From NCBI GenBank assembly GCA_963575745.1, contig CAUYUJ010016144.1:72240-136239 (forward strand): a DNA stretch of 64,000 nt, written 5' to 3'. Shown in pieces: positions 1 to 11,146 of the stretch. This DNA comes from Prorocentrum cordatum. Taxonomy: Eukaryota > Sar > Dinophyceae > Prorocentrales > Prorocentraceae. A program made the translations under genes and the position numbers. Numbering within the stretch: the stretch's first letter is position 1; each line of letters begins with the position of its first letter. Under the pieces are notes generated by a model that was not told the origin of the DNA, searched no databases, and worked only from the letters and a program-made list of their open reading frames with translations.

Positions 1-535
<535 letters not shown>

Positions 536-708
536 GCCTCATGCCGCGCCGCAGCTCGCAGAGATGCGCAGGCCGACGCTCTGCCCGCGGCCCGGGAATG
601 CCACCGGCCCCATCGCAGCCCTGCGGCGGCGCGGGCCGGCTTGCAGAAGCGGGTGGTGTGACCCGTGGGCGCCGTCGCCGGGGCCCTGCCTCTCAGGCCC
701 GGAGGTTG

Positions 709-880
709 ACACCAGCCCCATTAGCGGCGGCGTGCCTCCACCGAGGGAGGCATTGTTCCGATCTCGGTGATGGTGGTAAGATTCCGGCTTCCGAGGTGGC
801 CGAAATCTTACCACCAACACCGAGGTCTGGGACGATCGTCCCCCCGTGGAGGCAGCTCCCTGTGTTGGTGCTGGTGCCCC
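709..880. repeat. Foldback element (long imperfect inverted repeat)
   Basis: The left arm (around 730-789, containing GTGCCTCC and GGTGGTAAGATT) pairs with the right arm (around 801-856, containing AATCTTACCACC and GGAGGCAG). The inner 29 bp of each arm differ at about three positions and pairing weakens outward to about 709 and 880. The loop is about 10 nt. The two strands therefore translate to similar peptides, which explains the overlapping spurious ORFs here. No target-site duplication was identified. Confidence 0.75.
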
Positions 881-949
881 TTTCCAAGCCTCCAACTTTC
901 CACGGCCCTCGCCAGCCACGCGCAGAGGGGGGTTCTTAGGGAGCGCGTG

Positions 950-1070
950 GGGGGGACGGGGGAAGGCTTCTCAGCAGCGCCCCTGCTTCTCGGAAGGCGC
1001 GGGCCTTGTCTATAGATGTAGAGCCGCCACCTGATAAGAAGCAGCCTCCTAAGAAGCCCTCCCCCTACCC
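950..1070. repeat. Foldback element, family C, copy 1
   Basis: The left arm carries GGGGGAAGGCTTCT, then TGCTTCTCGGAAGG and CGCGGGCCTTGTCTA. The right arm carries AGAAGCAGCCTCCTAAGAAG and CCCTCCCCC, an imperfect reverse complement. A second copy lies at about 11275-11400. Both are preceded by the same sequence, CAGCCACGCGCAGAGGGGGG. Confidence 0.7.
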
Positions 1071-1084
1071 CTTGTGCTCGCCGC

Positions 1085-2225
1085 CAACCTCGCGCGAGGG
1101 GTGGCTTCCAAAAGTGGATTCGACGTCCTGTGGTTTGCGGCATCTCGCGCCCATCGTGCGCGGGTTGGCTTTGCAGCGTGGATCCGTTGGCCCGTGGCCC
1201 ATGGTGCCTCGCGGCCCTGATACGTGGAGTCATAAGTGGGCGACGCCAAAAAACAGGGTCGTCTTCGCCGACATTGGCGCGTAAGCTGCCCGCGTAAGGT
1301 CGCGTGTAAGCGCCCTAGTCTCCAATGTGGCGTGCCGCGCTGGCGGCCCGCGTAAGCCGCCGCTTAAGGTCGCTATGTCATCTCGCGTAAGACCCTTTTT
1401 TGATCGTCGGTCAAGTGGGGTCTGACTGCCCATGGCACGTGTCCCTCCATGGCCCTGGCGCCCTGGCGCTCTCGCACGGTGAGAACCTCGTGCGCGCGGC
1501 AGGCAGTTCTCAGAGATGTCTTTTCGGCGGCACGCTGCACCTCGCGGGTGTTTCGTGTACGGCGGGCTTCCTTTATTGGGCGCATTGGTTTTCACAAGTG
1601 GGCTCGGTGTCCCATGGTCCCTGGCCGACCTCGCATGCGGGGTGGCTGTTCGGAGTGGATTCATTGGTCCATGCGCCGTGTCCTCCAGAGGCCCTCGCGT
1701 ATGGAGTGGGCTCCAGAATGGATTCGTGGGACCCGTGCCCCTCGTGGTCCTGTCGTGCCGAGTGGTTTCCAAGGGCAGACTCGAATCACCCCGCGGCTCT
1801 TCGTTGGCTCTTCCTGCGCGGTGCATTTGAAAAGTGGACTCGGCTATCCGAAACTTGTTGCCCCGTTGTTGCCCCGCCCCGCACACAGGGAGGATCTCAC
1901 TACAGGAGCGGGAGGCCCGAAGCCCACGGCCCCTCGTGAGCACCGTGCGCGTGGGGTGGCCGTCGAGCTCGGATTCCATGGCACGTAACCCCAGGGCCCC
2001 TGGCGGCGCGAGGTGGCTTTCGCAGATGGATTTGCTGGCTCGTGGCCCGTGAGGCTCGTGTGCGGGTGTGGGCTTTCAAAAGGCGGGCTCTGCGACCCAT
2101 GGCCCCATGGCTTCTTGCGTGCCTTCGTGGCCCTGTCGCGTGTGCGGTGGCATTCCGAGTGGATTCGGCGGCCCACGGACCGTGAAACCCGTGGCCCCCA
2201 TGGCGTTTCGAGGCCATCTCGCAGC
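1085..2225. repeat. Degenerate minisatellite, about 55-75 bp period
   Basis: A recurring motif of the type GTGGCTTTCnnAGTGGATTC followed by a CCCGTGGCCC(A)TGG-like segment recurs at about 1102, 1163, 1586, 1641, 1706, 1759, 1821, 1957, 2013, 2070 and 2145. Spacing is irregular. No stable reading frame runs through it, and the ORFs in all frames look like by-products of the GC-rich repeat. Confidence 0.6.
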
Positions 2226-2530
2226 AGCGCTCGCGCAGCCTCATTGAATAAAGTCGAGTTGACTGATTCAGCCCCTCTCTGCACGCTGAAGCTTGAGGCT
2301 GACGACTGAGGATCGCCACCATCGCGTTACCATTTGAGAAGCAAGGCCGAAAAGGCACAGATGCCGCGTTGGTCCAGCACCATGCGCAGACATCACATGT
2401 GCGTAGCATTCCCAACTCAATCTCCAGCGTGTCAGCATATGTTGGTTCAATACATTCTGGCCGTCTCAAGCACGATCAGAGTGGAGATGACGAGTCTGCG
2501 AGCATCTAAACATTGTGTAGACACTTTTGA
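2226..2530. other. Unassigned sequence upstream of PPR block 1
   Basis: About 300 bp of mixed-composition, non-repetitive DNA before the first PPR block. No promoter motif, spliced-leader relic or conserved ORF was recognised. Confidence 0.4.
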
Positions 2531-3001
2531 ATGTCAGGAAGCGGGCGAGGACCTGGACGAGATGTTTCTTCCCTCGAAGCAGCCATCAAGCAGTATGGAA
2601 GGACAAAGCAGTGGAGCACAGCCCTGCAATTGTTCCGTGAAGCGCCTCACCTTCGTACGAACGTCAACGCAGGTCACTACATTGCCATTCTCAGCACATG
2701 TGGAAAAGGCCAGCAGTGGCAACGGTCTCTATCACTTCTCAGCGAAATGGGTGATGCAACATGGGAATGCAATGTCATCGCCACCAACGCTGGGATCAGC
2801 GCGTGCGAGAAAGGTGGGCAGTGGCAGCAGGCTCTGTGGCTGCTCAGAAAGATGCGGGAGCAACGGCTGGAGCCGAGCGTCATCAGCTACAGCGCGGGGA
2901 TCAGTGCGTGCAGAGCAGGCGGACATTGGCAGCAGGTTTCATTGTTGTTCAGCGAGATGCGGGACGGGCAGCTGGAGCCTAACGTCTTGCATTGCCAGTT
3001 A
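2531..3001 (+). CDS. PPR protein fragment, block 1 (four repeats, likely N-terminal exon)
   Basis: Predicted pentatricopeptide-repeat RNA-binding protein, a family that usually acts on organelle transcripts. From the ATG at 2531 the frame gives a short non-repeat leader, two diverged PPR units (one with KQWSTALQLFREAP, one with GQQWQRSLSLLSEMG) and two clear units of the ISACEKGGQWQQALWLLRKM type, ending at LEPNV near 2990. The frame stays open to 3391, but past about 3001 it translates GC-rich tract and is not PPR, so the coding exon probably ends at the EPNV codons. The diverged first units and the start codon suggest this is the beginning of a gene. Whether it continues into the blocks at 6.4 and 10.8 kb is not decidable from sequence alone. 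Confidence 0.7.
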
Positions 3002-3454
3002 GAGGTGCGGGCCAGAAGTCGACGGAATCAAACGGGCCAAGGTCAGCCTGGTGGGCTCATGCTGTACTCAGGCCCGCTTCCAGGAGGCTCGCACAGACCC
3101 CAAGAAGGCATCCACGACTCTCGAAGCCGGCCACGGGAGCCCCCGAAGAGACGGCCAGAGGTCAACGAGCGCGTTCCACGACTCGCAAAGTGCCCACTCG
3201 CAAACGTCCGACGCAAATCCTGTCTTCCACGATGCAAATCCAGGCCATTTGCGAGCAGTTACTGTGCGAGTCGTGGAGCGCGCTCGTCTGAGAGAGGCCT
3301 CCGGGGCGGCCCGGGAGGCCTCAGCAGGCCCCACGAGAGGCCCAGAAGCAGGCCCGAAAAGGCCCAAGGACGGGCCGAGATCTCTCCCTGATGCTGGACA
3401 CGCCTGGGGTCGAGGGTCGGGCGGGCGCCAGAACTGATCCAGCCCATGGGTTCC
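3002..3454. repeat. Degenerate CCAAGA/GGCCC GC-rich tract
   Basis: Purine/pyrimidine blocks such as CCACGAGAGGCCC and AAAGGCCCAAGGACGGGCC recur with a loose spacing of about 10-15 bp. The same texture returns in many other places in the window. Long ORFs here on both strands are compositional. Confidence 0.5.
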
Positions 3455-3777
3455 GTCGGGCACGCCCCTTCTACAGGAGGAACCATTGTTTAGAAATAGT
3501 CCAAACATAGTCTGGGGACGATTGTCTACACATTGTTCATTTTTAAGTTTTCGAGAGTTCTTTGGTTTTTTGGGGGGGCCAAGATCCTTTAATTTCTACT
3601 TGTTCTATCCTGGGCCTCTTCCTGGCCACTAGGGGGCCAGGAACAATTAGAAACGAGCACAATTAGAAATGAGCACGATTAGAAATGAGCGACGTGCATT
3701 TTTTGACAATTTTGGAGCATTTGTTGAGTATTATTAATTTTTCGCCCAAAATCCGCCTGTAGGGGGACATGCCCGAC
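3455..3777. mobile_element. MITE-like element, family A, copy 1 (323 bp)
   Basis: Terminal inverted repeats: the left end begins GTCGGGCACGCCCCTTCTAC and the right end is CTGTAGGGGGACATGCCCGAC. The interior is AT-rich and unlike its GC-rich flanks, with an internal triplication of the type ACAATTAGAAATGAGC around 3645-3690. Related copies are at 11147-11265 and 18013-18170. It has no coding capacity, so it would be non-autonomous. No clear target-site duplication was seen. Confidence 0.75.
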
Positions 3778-3859
3778 CTAACCCAAAGGCCCAGAATCGA
3801 CCGGGCCGACCCATGCTGCCCCCAGCCGGCTCTCAGGAAGCTGCTGCAGCCTCCCACGA

Positions 3860-4260
3860 GGTATCCAAGACACCCGAAGACGGCCAAAGGATTCCTCAGA
3901 GACCGTCCAAGAGGCCTTCAAGGCGGCCCTGGAGGCCCTGAGAGGTTCGAACAGGCTCCAAGACAGGTCCTAGGTAGCAAAACCATTCGCCCCTCTTTGG
4001 GATAGTCAGCCCAAGATGGTTTAAGAAGCGGTTCCGCGGAACCAAACTGCCCCCAAGAAGCCTCCAGGACGGCTTGAGAGGGCCACTTGAAGGCCACAAG
4101 ACAGCTCAGGCGAGTCCCAAGAGGGCCCCCAGAGGACGCCGAGATTGCTCTAGAGGGTCCTTGCCGAGCCCCATGACGTATGAAGTCGCTTTCGCAGGGC
4201 ACCCCCAGACAGCCCATCAGAGGTGGCTCAGGAGGCTTCAAGAGATTGCGAAGGCCTTAC
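3860..4260. repeat. Degenerate CCAAGA/GGCCC GC-rich tract
   Basis: Same texture as 3002-3454 (AAGACGGCC, AGAGGCC, CAAGAGGGCCCC). No supported gene. Confidence 0.45.
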
Positions 4261-4281
4261 GGCCAGTGTCGCCGACCCTGA

Positions 4282-4500
4282 ATGGCGACGACGACGACGA
4301 CGACGACGACGTTCGCTCTCGGGGGCCTCTTCGGGGTAATTTAACCCCCCCCCTGGCGGGGAAGGGGTCAAAGGGAAGGGGCTTCCCTTCGACTCAACTA
4401 CAACGTTGCTCAATTTCGGTGTGGCTGGCGCGCTCGAGGAGGAAAACCCGGTGAAAGTGGGGGGAACGGCGACGGGCCTAGGGAAAAGGGGGGAAGCGAG

Positions 4501-4570
<70 letters not shown>

Positions 4571-4600
4571 AACGACCACGACGACGAAGACGACGAGTCA
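4282..4600. repeat. (GAC)n/(GGC GAC)n microsatellites
   Basis: A short (GAC)n run lies at 4286-4312 and a longer GGCGAC-to-GAC run at about 4499-4590. Acidic (poly-D) and basic (poly-R) ORFs here are artefacts of the triplet repeat. Confidence 0.9.
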
Positions 4601-4659
4601 AACGGAACAGCCTCCTCCACGCGCCGACAGGGTCGGCGGATTTCACAGGTGCCCCGAGA

Positions 4660-4785
4660 CATTTCAGAAGCAGCAGGCAGGAGCAGCCAGCAGCAGCAAG
4701 TAGCAGCAGCAAGCAATGGCAGCAACAAGCATCAGAACGTGCTGCTGAGTGGCAGCAAACAGCAGCAGCAATATTGGCCGCCCTG
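4660..4785. repeat. CAG/GCA-rich tract
   Basis: Imperfect AGCAGCAGCAAG repeats. The same kind of tract returns at 6215-6375, 8505-8760, 16440-17080 and 39600-39860. Confidence 0.6.
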
Positions 4786-4789
4786 TGAG

Positions 4790-5204
4790 GTATTGTGTTG
4801 TGTGTGCTGTGCCGTGCTGCGAAAGAGCGTGCACTTTCAGGTGATGTGTAGCCCCATATTATGATGCGTATTCCGCGCCGCGTTGCGAACGGGCTCGGCC
4901 TCTCAAGTGGTAGTTGCGCCATGCTGCATTGTTTCCGCTGTGTCATGTCGCGACCCAGCTTACACTACCAGGTGTTGCTTATTGTTTAGTGCCGTGCGCG
5001 CTGCTCTCCTCACCCGTGCATGCGACTAAGTTTGCGCTGACGTTGTTCCACGGGTCAGCCCTGGTCTCTTCTAACTTGCAGCGACCCTTGCGTTCCAGAA
5101 GGCGTCTTGTGATCCCCCTTCGGTTGCACGTGACCCTTCGCCAGAGTGACCTTTGGTGCTGGCCCAAAGCGGGTCGGGCATCGTTTTCCATGGTTATTTG
5201 GAGG
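4790..5204. other. Unassigned sequence with a dispersed-repeat copy (family E, partial)
   Basis: 5127-5185 (ACGTGACCCTTCGCCAGAGT, then GACCTTTGGTGCTGGCCC) belongs to a dispersed repeat also found at 11517-11604, 15541-15645 and 49772-49865. The remainder shows no recognisable gene. Confidence 0.5.
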
Positions 5205-5395
5205 AGACGGAGGAGGAGGAGGAGGAGGAGGAGGAGGACGACGAGGACGAGTAGGAGGAGGAGGAGGAGGAGGAGGAGGAGGAGGAGGAGGAGTAGGAGG
5301 AGTAGGAGGAGGAGGAGGAGGCGAGGAGGAGGAGGAGGAGAGGAGGAGGAAGGGAGGAGGAGGAGGAGGAGGAGGAGTAGGGAGGTGGTGGAGGA
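5205..5395. repeat. (GGA)n microsatellite
   Basis: Imperfect GGA/GAG repeat with occasional CGA and GTA interruptions. Confidence 0.95.
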
Positions 5396-5699
5396 ACAGA
5401 AGGGTGCGAAGAGAGCCGCCTCTCCCTGGTGCCACCTGTACCTGCTGCTTCATGGGATGGTCCCTGACCAGTGTCTTATGAGCTCCATGCTTTGTGGTGC
5501 GTCTCTCAGTCTGCACTCTTCAGTCTGTGCCCCCAGGAGCGCAACAGCAACGGTCCGAAGCTCGCCTCCGCACTCGGGCACGGAGACATCGCGCGTGCCA
5601 GAAGGCGTGGCCCGGGCTCGCCCTTGAAACATATAACCGTTGGGGGGTACTGAAAAAAAGAGCGGTCGGATGTTGGGCCACACGCGCGCCGAGGCCAGC

Positions 5700-5797
5700 G
5701 AGAAATTCGTGTGCTGACCTCTTCTCGTGCCTCCTTTCTCGCTCCACCCTCCTCGCTCCTCGACGCTCTCTCTCTCTCTCTCTCTCTTCGCTCCTCG

Positions 5798-5837
<40 letters not shown>

Positions 5838-6190
5838 AATATAAATATACAAATAAGAAATATATGTATGTGTTTATATACATGTATTTTATATATACAC
5901 ACACACTTTTCTCCTCGCTCCTGACTCCTCCCGTCTTGCTCGTTCTCGCTCCTCCCACCTCTCTCTTGGCCCCTCGCTTCTCCCTCTTGGCTACTGGCGT
6001 CTGCATACCCCCTCCTTCGGCTCTCCCGCATTCCTCCTCGCCTCTCTCTCTCTATATATATATATATCGATTTCTCTCTTCTCGGCCGTCGCTTCTGCTT
6101 TCTCGCTCCTTGCTACTCGCTGATCGCTCCTGTCCTCCCCACCCCAACCCACCCTTCGTCCCTGACTCCCCGCTCCCCGCTCCTTGCTCC
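5700..6190. repeat. Pyrimidine-rich low complexity with (CT)n and (TA)n cores
   Basis: Contains repeated CTCGCTCCT words, a (CT)n run at about 5765-5836, an AT-rich stretch with TATATA at 5836-5905, and a second (CT)n(TA)n junction at about 6040-6066. A similar CTCGCTCCT region lies at 8330-8500. No gene. Confidence 0.85.
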
Positions 6191-6214
6191 ACTCACGAGC
6201 TGCAGGTTGCGTCA

Positions 6215-6375
6215 GCTAGCAAGTATACCAAGACGCAGCACTCTGCAGCCTCAAGCAGCAACAGCGAACGGCAGCAGTCCGTAGCAAGCAGCGGCATCAC
6301 ACCGCAAAAGTAAGCAGTTGCAGCAGCAACATGCCGCAGGCAGCAGCACCCTGCAGCTGCAGGCAGCAACAGCAG
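6215..6375. repeat. CAG/GCA-rich tract
   Basis: Imperfect CAGCAG/GCAGCAAC repeats immediately upstream of PPR block 2. Confidence 0.6.
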
Positions 6376-6394
6376 AAGCGAGGTCGGACCCACC

Positions 6395-7312
6395 TTGATC
6401 ACGAAAGCCTTTCCGCTACATCTCTGCCTTGGCACAACGTGCCATCTCGGACACATAGCGTGGCCGGTAGGCCACGGTTCAGCATCAGTCAGCTACAACG
6501 CTGGGATCAGCGCGTGCGAGAAGGGCGGACAATGGCAGCATGCATTGTCGATGTTGAGCGAGATGTGGGAGGAGAAGTTGGAGCCCGACGTGATCACCTA
6601 CAGCGCTGGTATCAGCGCGTGCGGTCAAGGCCAGCAATGGCAGCAGGCCGTGTCATTGTTCAGCGCGATCCGGCGGGAGAAATTAGAGCTTGACGTTGTC
6701 AGCTATAGTGCGGGTATCAGCGCATGCGAAAAAGGCTGGCAGTGGCAGCAGGCCCTCTCACTGTTCGGTGAGATGTTGGAGGAAAAGGTCGACCCCAACT
6801 TCATCAGCTATGGCGCGGGGATCAGCGCGTGCCAGAAAGGTGGACAGTGGCAGTGGGCGTTGTGGTTGCTTGGCGAGATGACGAATGGTAGAGTTGGGCA
6901 TAGTGTCATCTGCTACTGTGCTGCGATCAGCGCGTGCGAGAAAAGCGGGCAGTGGCAGCAATCGTTACAATTGGTTTACGAAATGTCTGCGGCGAAGTTG
7001 CATCCCGATGTAATCACCTACAGCTCTGCGATCAGCGCGTGCGAGAAAGGCGAGAAGTGGCAGCAGGCTCTTTGGCTGTTCGGCGAGATTCGGGAGAATG
7101 GCTTAGAGCCCGACCTGATAAGCTATAACGCTGGGATGAGCGCATGCAGTAAAGGCGAGCAGTGGCAGCGGGTGCTGTCACTCCTCAGCGAGATGGGGGC
7201 GGAGAAGATGGAGCGCGACGTGACCTCTGTCCTACATTCTTGGGCCTCGCGCGTGCGAAAAGGCCTTGTAGTGAAAAAGCTGTCCCCGAGCGGCCGAAGC
7301 GCCCCAGCGTGA
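6395..7312 (+). CDS. PPR protein, block 2 (about seven tandem PPR units)
   Basis: An ORF of 305 residues. From about residue 30 it consists of seven consecutive 35-residue pentatricopeptide units with the local consensus (V/I)(I/S)YSAGISACEKGGQWQQAL followed by SLFSEMxEEKLEPD. PPR arrays bind RNA in sequence-specific fashion and in algae and plants usually act in plastids or mitochondria. The unit boundary TCAGCTACAACGCTGGG at 6489 is preceded by ATCAG, matching blocks 3 and 5, so the residues encoded before 6489 may be intron rather than protein. After ERDV near 7222 the frame leaves the PPR pattern. Wobble differences among units show this is an old coding array, unlike the near-identical 90-bp satellite. 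No targeting peptide can be assigned safely. Confidence 0.8.
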   Translation: MITKAFPLHLCLGTTCHLGHIAWPVGHGSASVSYNAGISACEKGGQWQHALSMLSEMWEEKLEPDVITYSAGISACGQGQQWQQAVSLFSAIRREKLELDVVSYSAGISACEKGWQWQQALSLFGEMLEEKVDPNFISYGAGISACQKGGQWQWALWLLGEMTNGRVGHSVICYCAAISACEKSGQWQQSLQLVYEMSAAKLHPDVITYSSAISACEKGEKWQQALWLFGEIRENGLEPDLISYNAGMSACSKGEQWQRVLSLLSEMGAEKMERDVTSVLHSWASRVRKGLVVKKLSPSGRSAPA

Positions 7313-8275
7313 TAGGACAGCTCCAGAGAGCCCCTCGGTTGCCTCAAGACGGACTCTGACAGCCCCAAGACAGCTCTGAGACGCTCCAGAGCGCGCCAGA
7401 ACGGCCCAAGAGGACCCGAACGGAGCCCCATGACAGCCCAAGACGGCCCGACGACGGGCCAGGTGCCTCCGAAAACGGCCGAACCGGACCGTGATGACGT
7501 CCCCCCGAGGCCAAAATCATGAGTTCCCCTTGGGAGTTTGCAGGCTTTCTGTGTTCTCGCTATGTCGGGCCAAGGACGGCCCCAGACGGTTCCAGGGCCA
7601 TCCCAGATCGCCCCAAGACGGTCCGTGAGGCCCCGCCAAGTGCCCCAAGACGGCCCCAGAGGGCCCGAAGATTGCCCAGGAGAAGCCCAAGACAGCCTCA
7701 TAGAGCCCCCTGGTGGCCCCCAAGACAGCCCCAAGAGGGCCCGGGGCGCTGCCCAACAGGCACCAAAGCGAGCTCTAAGACGGCCCGAGACCTCCTACAT
7801 GGCCGCAGGACGGCCCAAGAGGCCCCCGAAGGCCCAAGAAAGCCCCGAAATGGGCCCAGAGGGCCCCTAGAGGCCCCTGAGAGACACCCACGAGGGCTCG
7901 GAGAGGGGCCGAAGGGAGCCCAGACAACGCCCTTCCCACAGCCCCCAATGGGACAAGAACCCTCCAAGGACCACCCCCACATGCCCCAGAGTCTCCCAAG
8001 AGACTCCGAGGAGCTCCTGAGGAAAGTTCCTGGACCGTTCGCCGTCTCTCGAACTTCAAACGACCCCAAGCGAGCTCCAGACCCCCAAGGTAGGCCCCAG
8101 ACCACTCCGAGATGCCCCAGAGCCTCCCAAGAGACTCCAATAGTCCCCACAGAGCTCCCAAGAGCGGTCCCAGGGCCACTCCGAGATGCCCCGGAGTCGC
8201 CTACAAGACTCCGACGCAGAGCCCGAGCATGCGCCAATGGCCCCAAGAGTGGCCCCAGGGGGCATCAAAAATGAG
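7313..8275. repeat. Degenerate CCAAGA/GGCCC GC-rich tract, about 1 kb
   Basis: Dense repeats of CCCAAGACGGCCCCAGA-like words with short irregular spacing. ORFs over 180 codons occur on both strands but are Pro/Arg/Gly shadows of the repeat. Confidence 0.6.
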
Positions 8276-8504
8276 CGAGCATGGGGTCTCAAACTGCCTC
8301 CTCGCCGCGCGCGTATCGCCAAGTGATCCGCGCTCCTCGCGCCGCTCTCTTCACTGCTCGTTCCTCGCTTATCACTCCTCCTCACTCCTCGCCCCTCTCC
8401 TCTCGGCCGTCGCTCCTCGTTGAACGCCCCTCGCTTCCCTACTCTCCCTGCTCGCCCCTGATCCATCGCTCGTCGCTCCTCGCTTCCCGATCCTCTCACG
8501 CGCA

Positions 8505-8760
8505 GCAGGCTAGAAGTAACGAAAAGCAGCACCATGCAGCATTAAGCAGCAGCCGCGAACCGCAGCAGGACGCAGGACGAAGCAGGCAGCAGAGCAGCAG
8601 CGGCAGCACACGGCAAAAGCGGCAGCATGCAGCAGCACCCTGCAGCCACAAGCAGCAGCTGCAGTCCGCAGCGGCAACCAACAGCACTCAACAGCTGCAG
8701 CGCCAAGCCGCATCAAGCAGGCGCACGCAAGGACCAGCACCAGCCCGCAGCGTCGAGCAA
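8505..8760. repeat. CAG/GCA-rich tract
   Basis: Imperfect CAGCAG/GCAGCA repeats with CGCAGCAGG variants. No supported gene. Confidence 0.6.
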
Positions 8761-8924
8761 AAGAACCGTGACTATGTACGTAGTATCCTGCAGTTGTGGA
8801 TGAGAGTGAGGGGGCGGCGGGGGCGTCGGCAGTTTGCGAGGCTCTAACAAGCCCGCCGCAGGCGTCTCATTTTCATACATTCTACAACGAGCCCGCCGCA
8901 GGCGCCGATTTTTTCGTTGAAGCA

Positions 8925-9145
8925 ATGTGGGTGGGTCGCGGATGGGTCGCGGGTGGGTCGCGGGTGGCTCGCGGGTGGCTCGCGGTTGGCTCGCGGGCCA
9001 GGTCGTGGGTGGGTCGCGGGTGGCTCGCGGGTGGCTCGTGGATTGGGTCGCGGGCGGGTCGCGGGGTGTGTGACGGGGTGGGTAGCCGGTGTGTCGCGGG
9101 TGGGTCGCGGGGTGGGTCGCGGGTGGATCGCGGGGGGGACTACGA
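8925..9145. repeat. Minisatellite, about 11-12 bp (GGGTGGGTCGC/GGGTGGCTCGC)
   Basis: About twenty tandem units of GGTGGGTCGCG or GGTGGCTCGCG. It gives Pro-rich ORFs on one strand and Gly/Trp-rich ORFs on the other, neither credible as protein. The G clusters could form G-quadruplexes. Confidence 0.9.
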
Positions 9146-9222
9146 AAACAAACAAACCAACAAACAAACAAACAAACAAACAAACAAGAACAACAGCAAC
9201 AGCAGCAACAACAACAACAGTC
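9146..9222. repeat. (CAAA)n followed by (AAC/CAG)n
   Basis: A CAAACAAACAAACAAA run at about 9148-9188, then AACAGCAACAACAAC to about 9222. Confidence 0.95.
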
Positions 9223-9234
9223 ATGTTTGATTTA

Positions 9235-10010
9235 TTCGTTTCTGTTTGCTCGTGTGACCGTCAATTCGCACATCCCAAACGCTCGATACCCGCCTTCTTC
9301 GTCTTCGATCGCAACCCCCCCTTGGGGTATGCCGTCCTTGCCTGCCGCGTGCATCTAGCTCAGCCCCGAAAAACAAGGGAAGGGAGGACGGATGGAAGGG
9401 GGAGGGAGAAGGATGGAGCACTGGAGAAATTGGCAGGAGGGGGGCCGGGAGCAGAGAGAACGCGTGGCAGAGCCAGACCAGGCAGACCGGGTTTGGCAGA
9501 CCCCACGGGCAGGGTCGGGAAGGCGGGCCAAGGCTGGCCCAGGCGGCCTGGGGCCCAGGTGGGGCGACGTCCAGTTTTCCCATGTAAAAAACCAGGTGCG
9601 AGCCCCGGCGGGAGCATTTTAGTTGAAGAATTACGCGGTTACTTTTTATTATTTCGGAATCAACATCAATAGGTTTAAGATTGATCGTTCTCATTTGCTC
9701 GCGTGCCACTCATCATGTATATCCCAAAACCTCGATACCTGCCCTCTTCGTCGTCGATCGTACCCCCATTAGGGGTATATCCTTCTCACCCGCAACGTGT
9801 ATTTCACGCAGCCACTAAAACAGGGGAAGACAGGACGGATGGAAGGAAGAGACAGGATGGGGGGGGGGAGGATGGAGCACGAGAGAATGTAGCAGGAGGG
9901 GGGCTGGGAGCAGAAAACATGTGGCACAACCAGACGGGCAGATCGGGCGGGTAGACCCTAATGGGCGGGTGGGGAAGGCGGGCCCAGACGGCTAGGTCGA
10001 GCAGGCAGGT
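9235..10010. repeat. Diverged tandem duplication (two units of about 450 bp)
   Basis: 9240-9560 and 9690-10000 align in order. Shared landmarks include GCTCGATACCCGCC/CCTCGATACCTGCC, CTTCGTCNTCGATCG, GGACGGATGGAAGG, GGATGGAGCAC, GGGAGCAGA and GGGCGGG. Similarity by eye is around two thirds. A third related piece, GGTGCGAGCCCCGG followed by GAGCATTTTAGTTG, at 9593-9640 recurs at 10291-10340. Function unknown. Confidence 0.65.
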
Positions 10011-10014
10011 TGCT

Positions 10015-10240
10015 GAAGCGTGCGTCCTGCATGAATCGCGAGGAAGTGTCGAGCGATAGCGCGATTCCCAAATATATCGTGAGGATTTCCACAACTAGAG
10101 CGTGATTCCTGAAAGTCGAGGGCGCGGCGTCTGAACGAATTGCGAAGAAATTCCACGCGAGAGCGCGATTCCTGCATAAATTGTGAGGAAGTCCCGCGCG
10201 AGACCGCGACTTGGGAACAGATTGCGAGGAAGCCGGGGGC
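10015..10240. repeat. Tandem repeat, about 40-45 bp, five diverged units
   Basis: The unit core GCGCGATTCCTGCAT(A/G)AAT followed by TGTGAGGAAGT recurs five times between about 10020 and 10230 with substitutions and small indels. Confidence 0.7.
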
Positions 10241-10375
10241 CCAGTTTGGTGGCACCTCATTTGCCTTTGGTTTTTTTTGGAAAGAAAAAAGGTGCGAGCC
10301 CCGGGAGAAGCATTTATTTGAAAAATAGAACGGTTATCAGGCAGGGGGCCATCAACAATAGTTATTCTTTACGAA

Positions 10376-10510
10376 TGAGAATGCAACAACACGACGACAA
10401 CAACAACATAAGCAACAACGACAACGAACGACAACGACAACAGCAACAACAACAACAACAACAACAACAACAGCAGCAGCAACAACAACAACAACAGCAA
10501 CAGCAATCCG
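10376..10510. repeat. (CAA/CAG)n microsatellite
   Basis: CAACAACAACAG runs upstream of PPR block 3. They would encode polyglutamine if translated, but no supporting context is seen. Confidence 0.95.
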
Positions 10511-10756
10511 CACTGCAGAACCTTACTTCAGCCACGCGCCCAGGGACAGTGAATGACCGTTCGGCCCCCTCGCTCTGATGCAGGAAGAGGCGCAGCAATC
10601 AGTACCGTGCATCAGCACGCGGCAGGGAGTGGACGGGCAGACCATGAGGCAGGCAAAACGGAAAGTGCAGAACCTGGCCAAAGGATATCGGGCAACCAGG
10701 CTAGCCAACCCCACAAGCAGGACAGCAGGCTAGCAGACAGGCAGACGGGCTTCCAC

Positions 10757-11092
10757 GGTTCAGCCCCAGTCAGCTACAACTCTGGGATCAGGGTTTGCGA
10801 GAAGAGCGGGCAGTGGCAGCAAGTTATTTCATTGTTCAGCGACATGTGGGAGACGAAGATTGCGCCCGACATGATCAGCTACAGCGCTGGGGCCAACGCG
10901 TGTGGGAAAGGCGAACAGTGGCAGTGGGCACTACTGTTGCTCAGCAAGATGGCGGAGGAGAAGGCGAGGCCCAACGTCATGAGCTGTGGCGCTGGGATCA
11001 GCGCTTGCGAGAAGTGCGGGCAATGGCAGCAAGCCTTGTCGCTGCTCAGCGGGATGCTGGAGGCAGGCTTAGAGCCCGACGTGATCTGCACT
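10757..11092 (+). CDS. PPR protein fragment, block 3 (three units)
   Basis: Three 35-residue pentatricopeptide units (VSYNSGIRVCEKSGQWQQ; ISYSAGANACGKGEQWQW; MSCGAGISACEKCGQWQQ), ending with LEPDV at about 11085. The frame is open from 10553 to 11140, but the upstream part (10553-10756) has no PPR character. The boundary AG|TCAGCTACAAC at about 10770, preceded by CCACGGTTCAGCCCC, matches blocks 2 and 5 and looks like a shared acceptor. Too short for a functional stand-alone PPR protein, so it is probably one exon of a larger gene or a duplicated exon. Confidence 0.7.
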
Positions 11093-11146
11093 GCGTCTCC
11101 TGGCCGTGAGCATGCCTCAGCCACGCGCAGAGGGGGGTAGGGTTAG

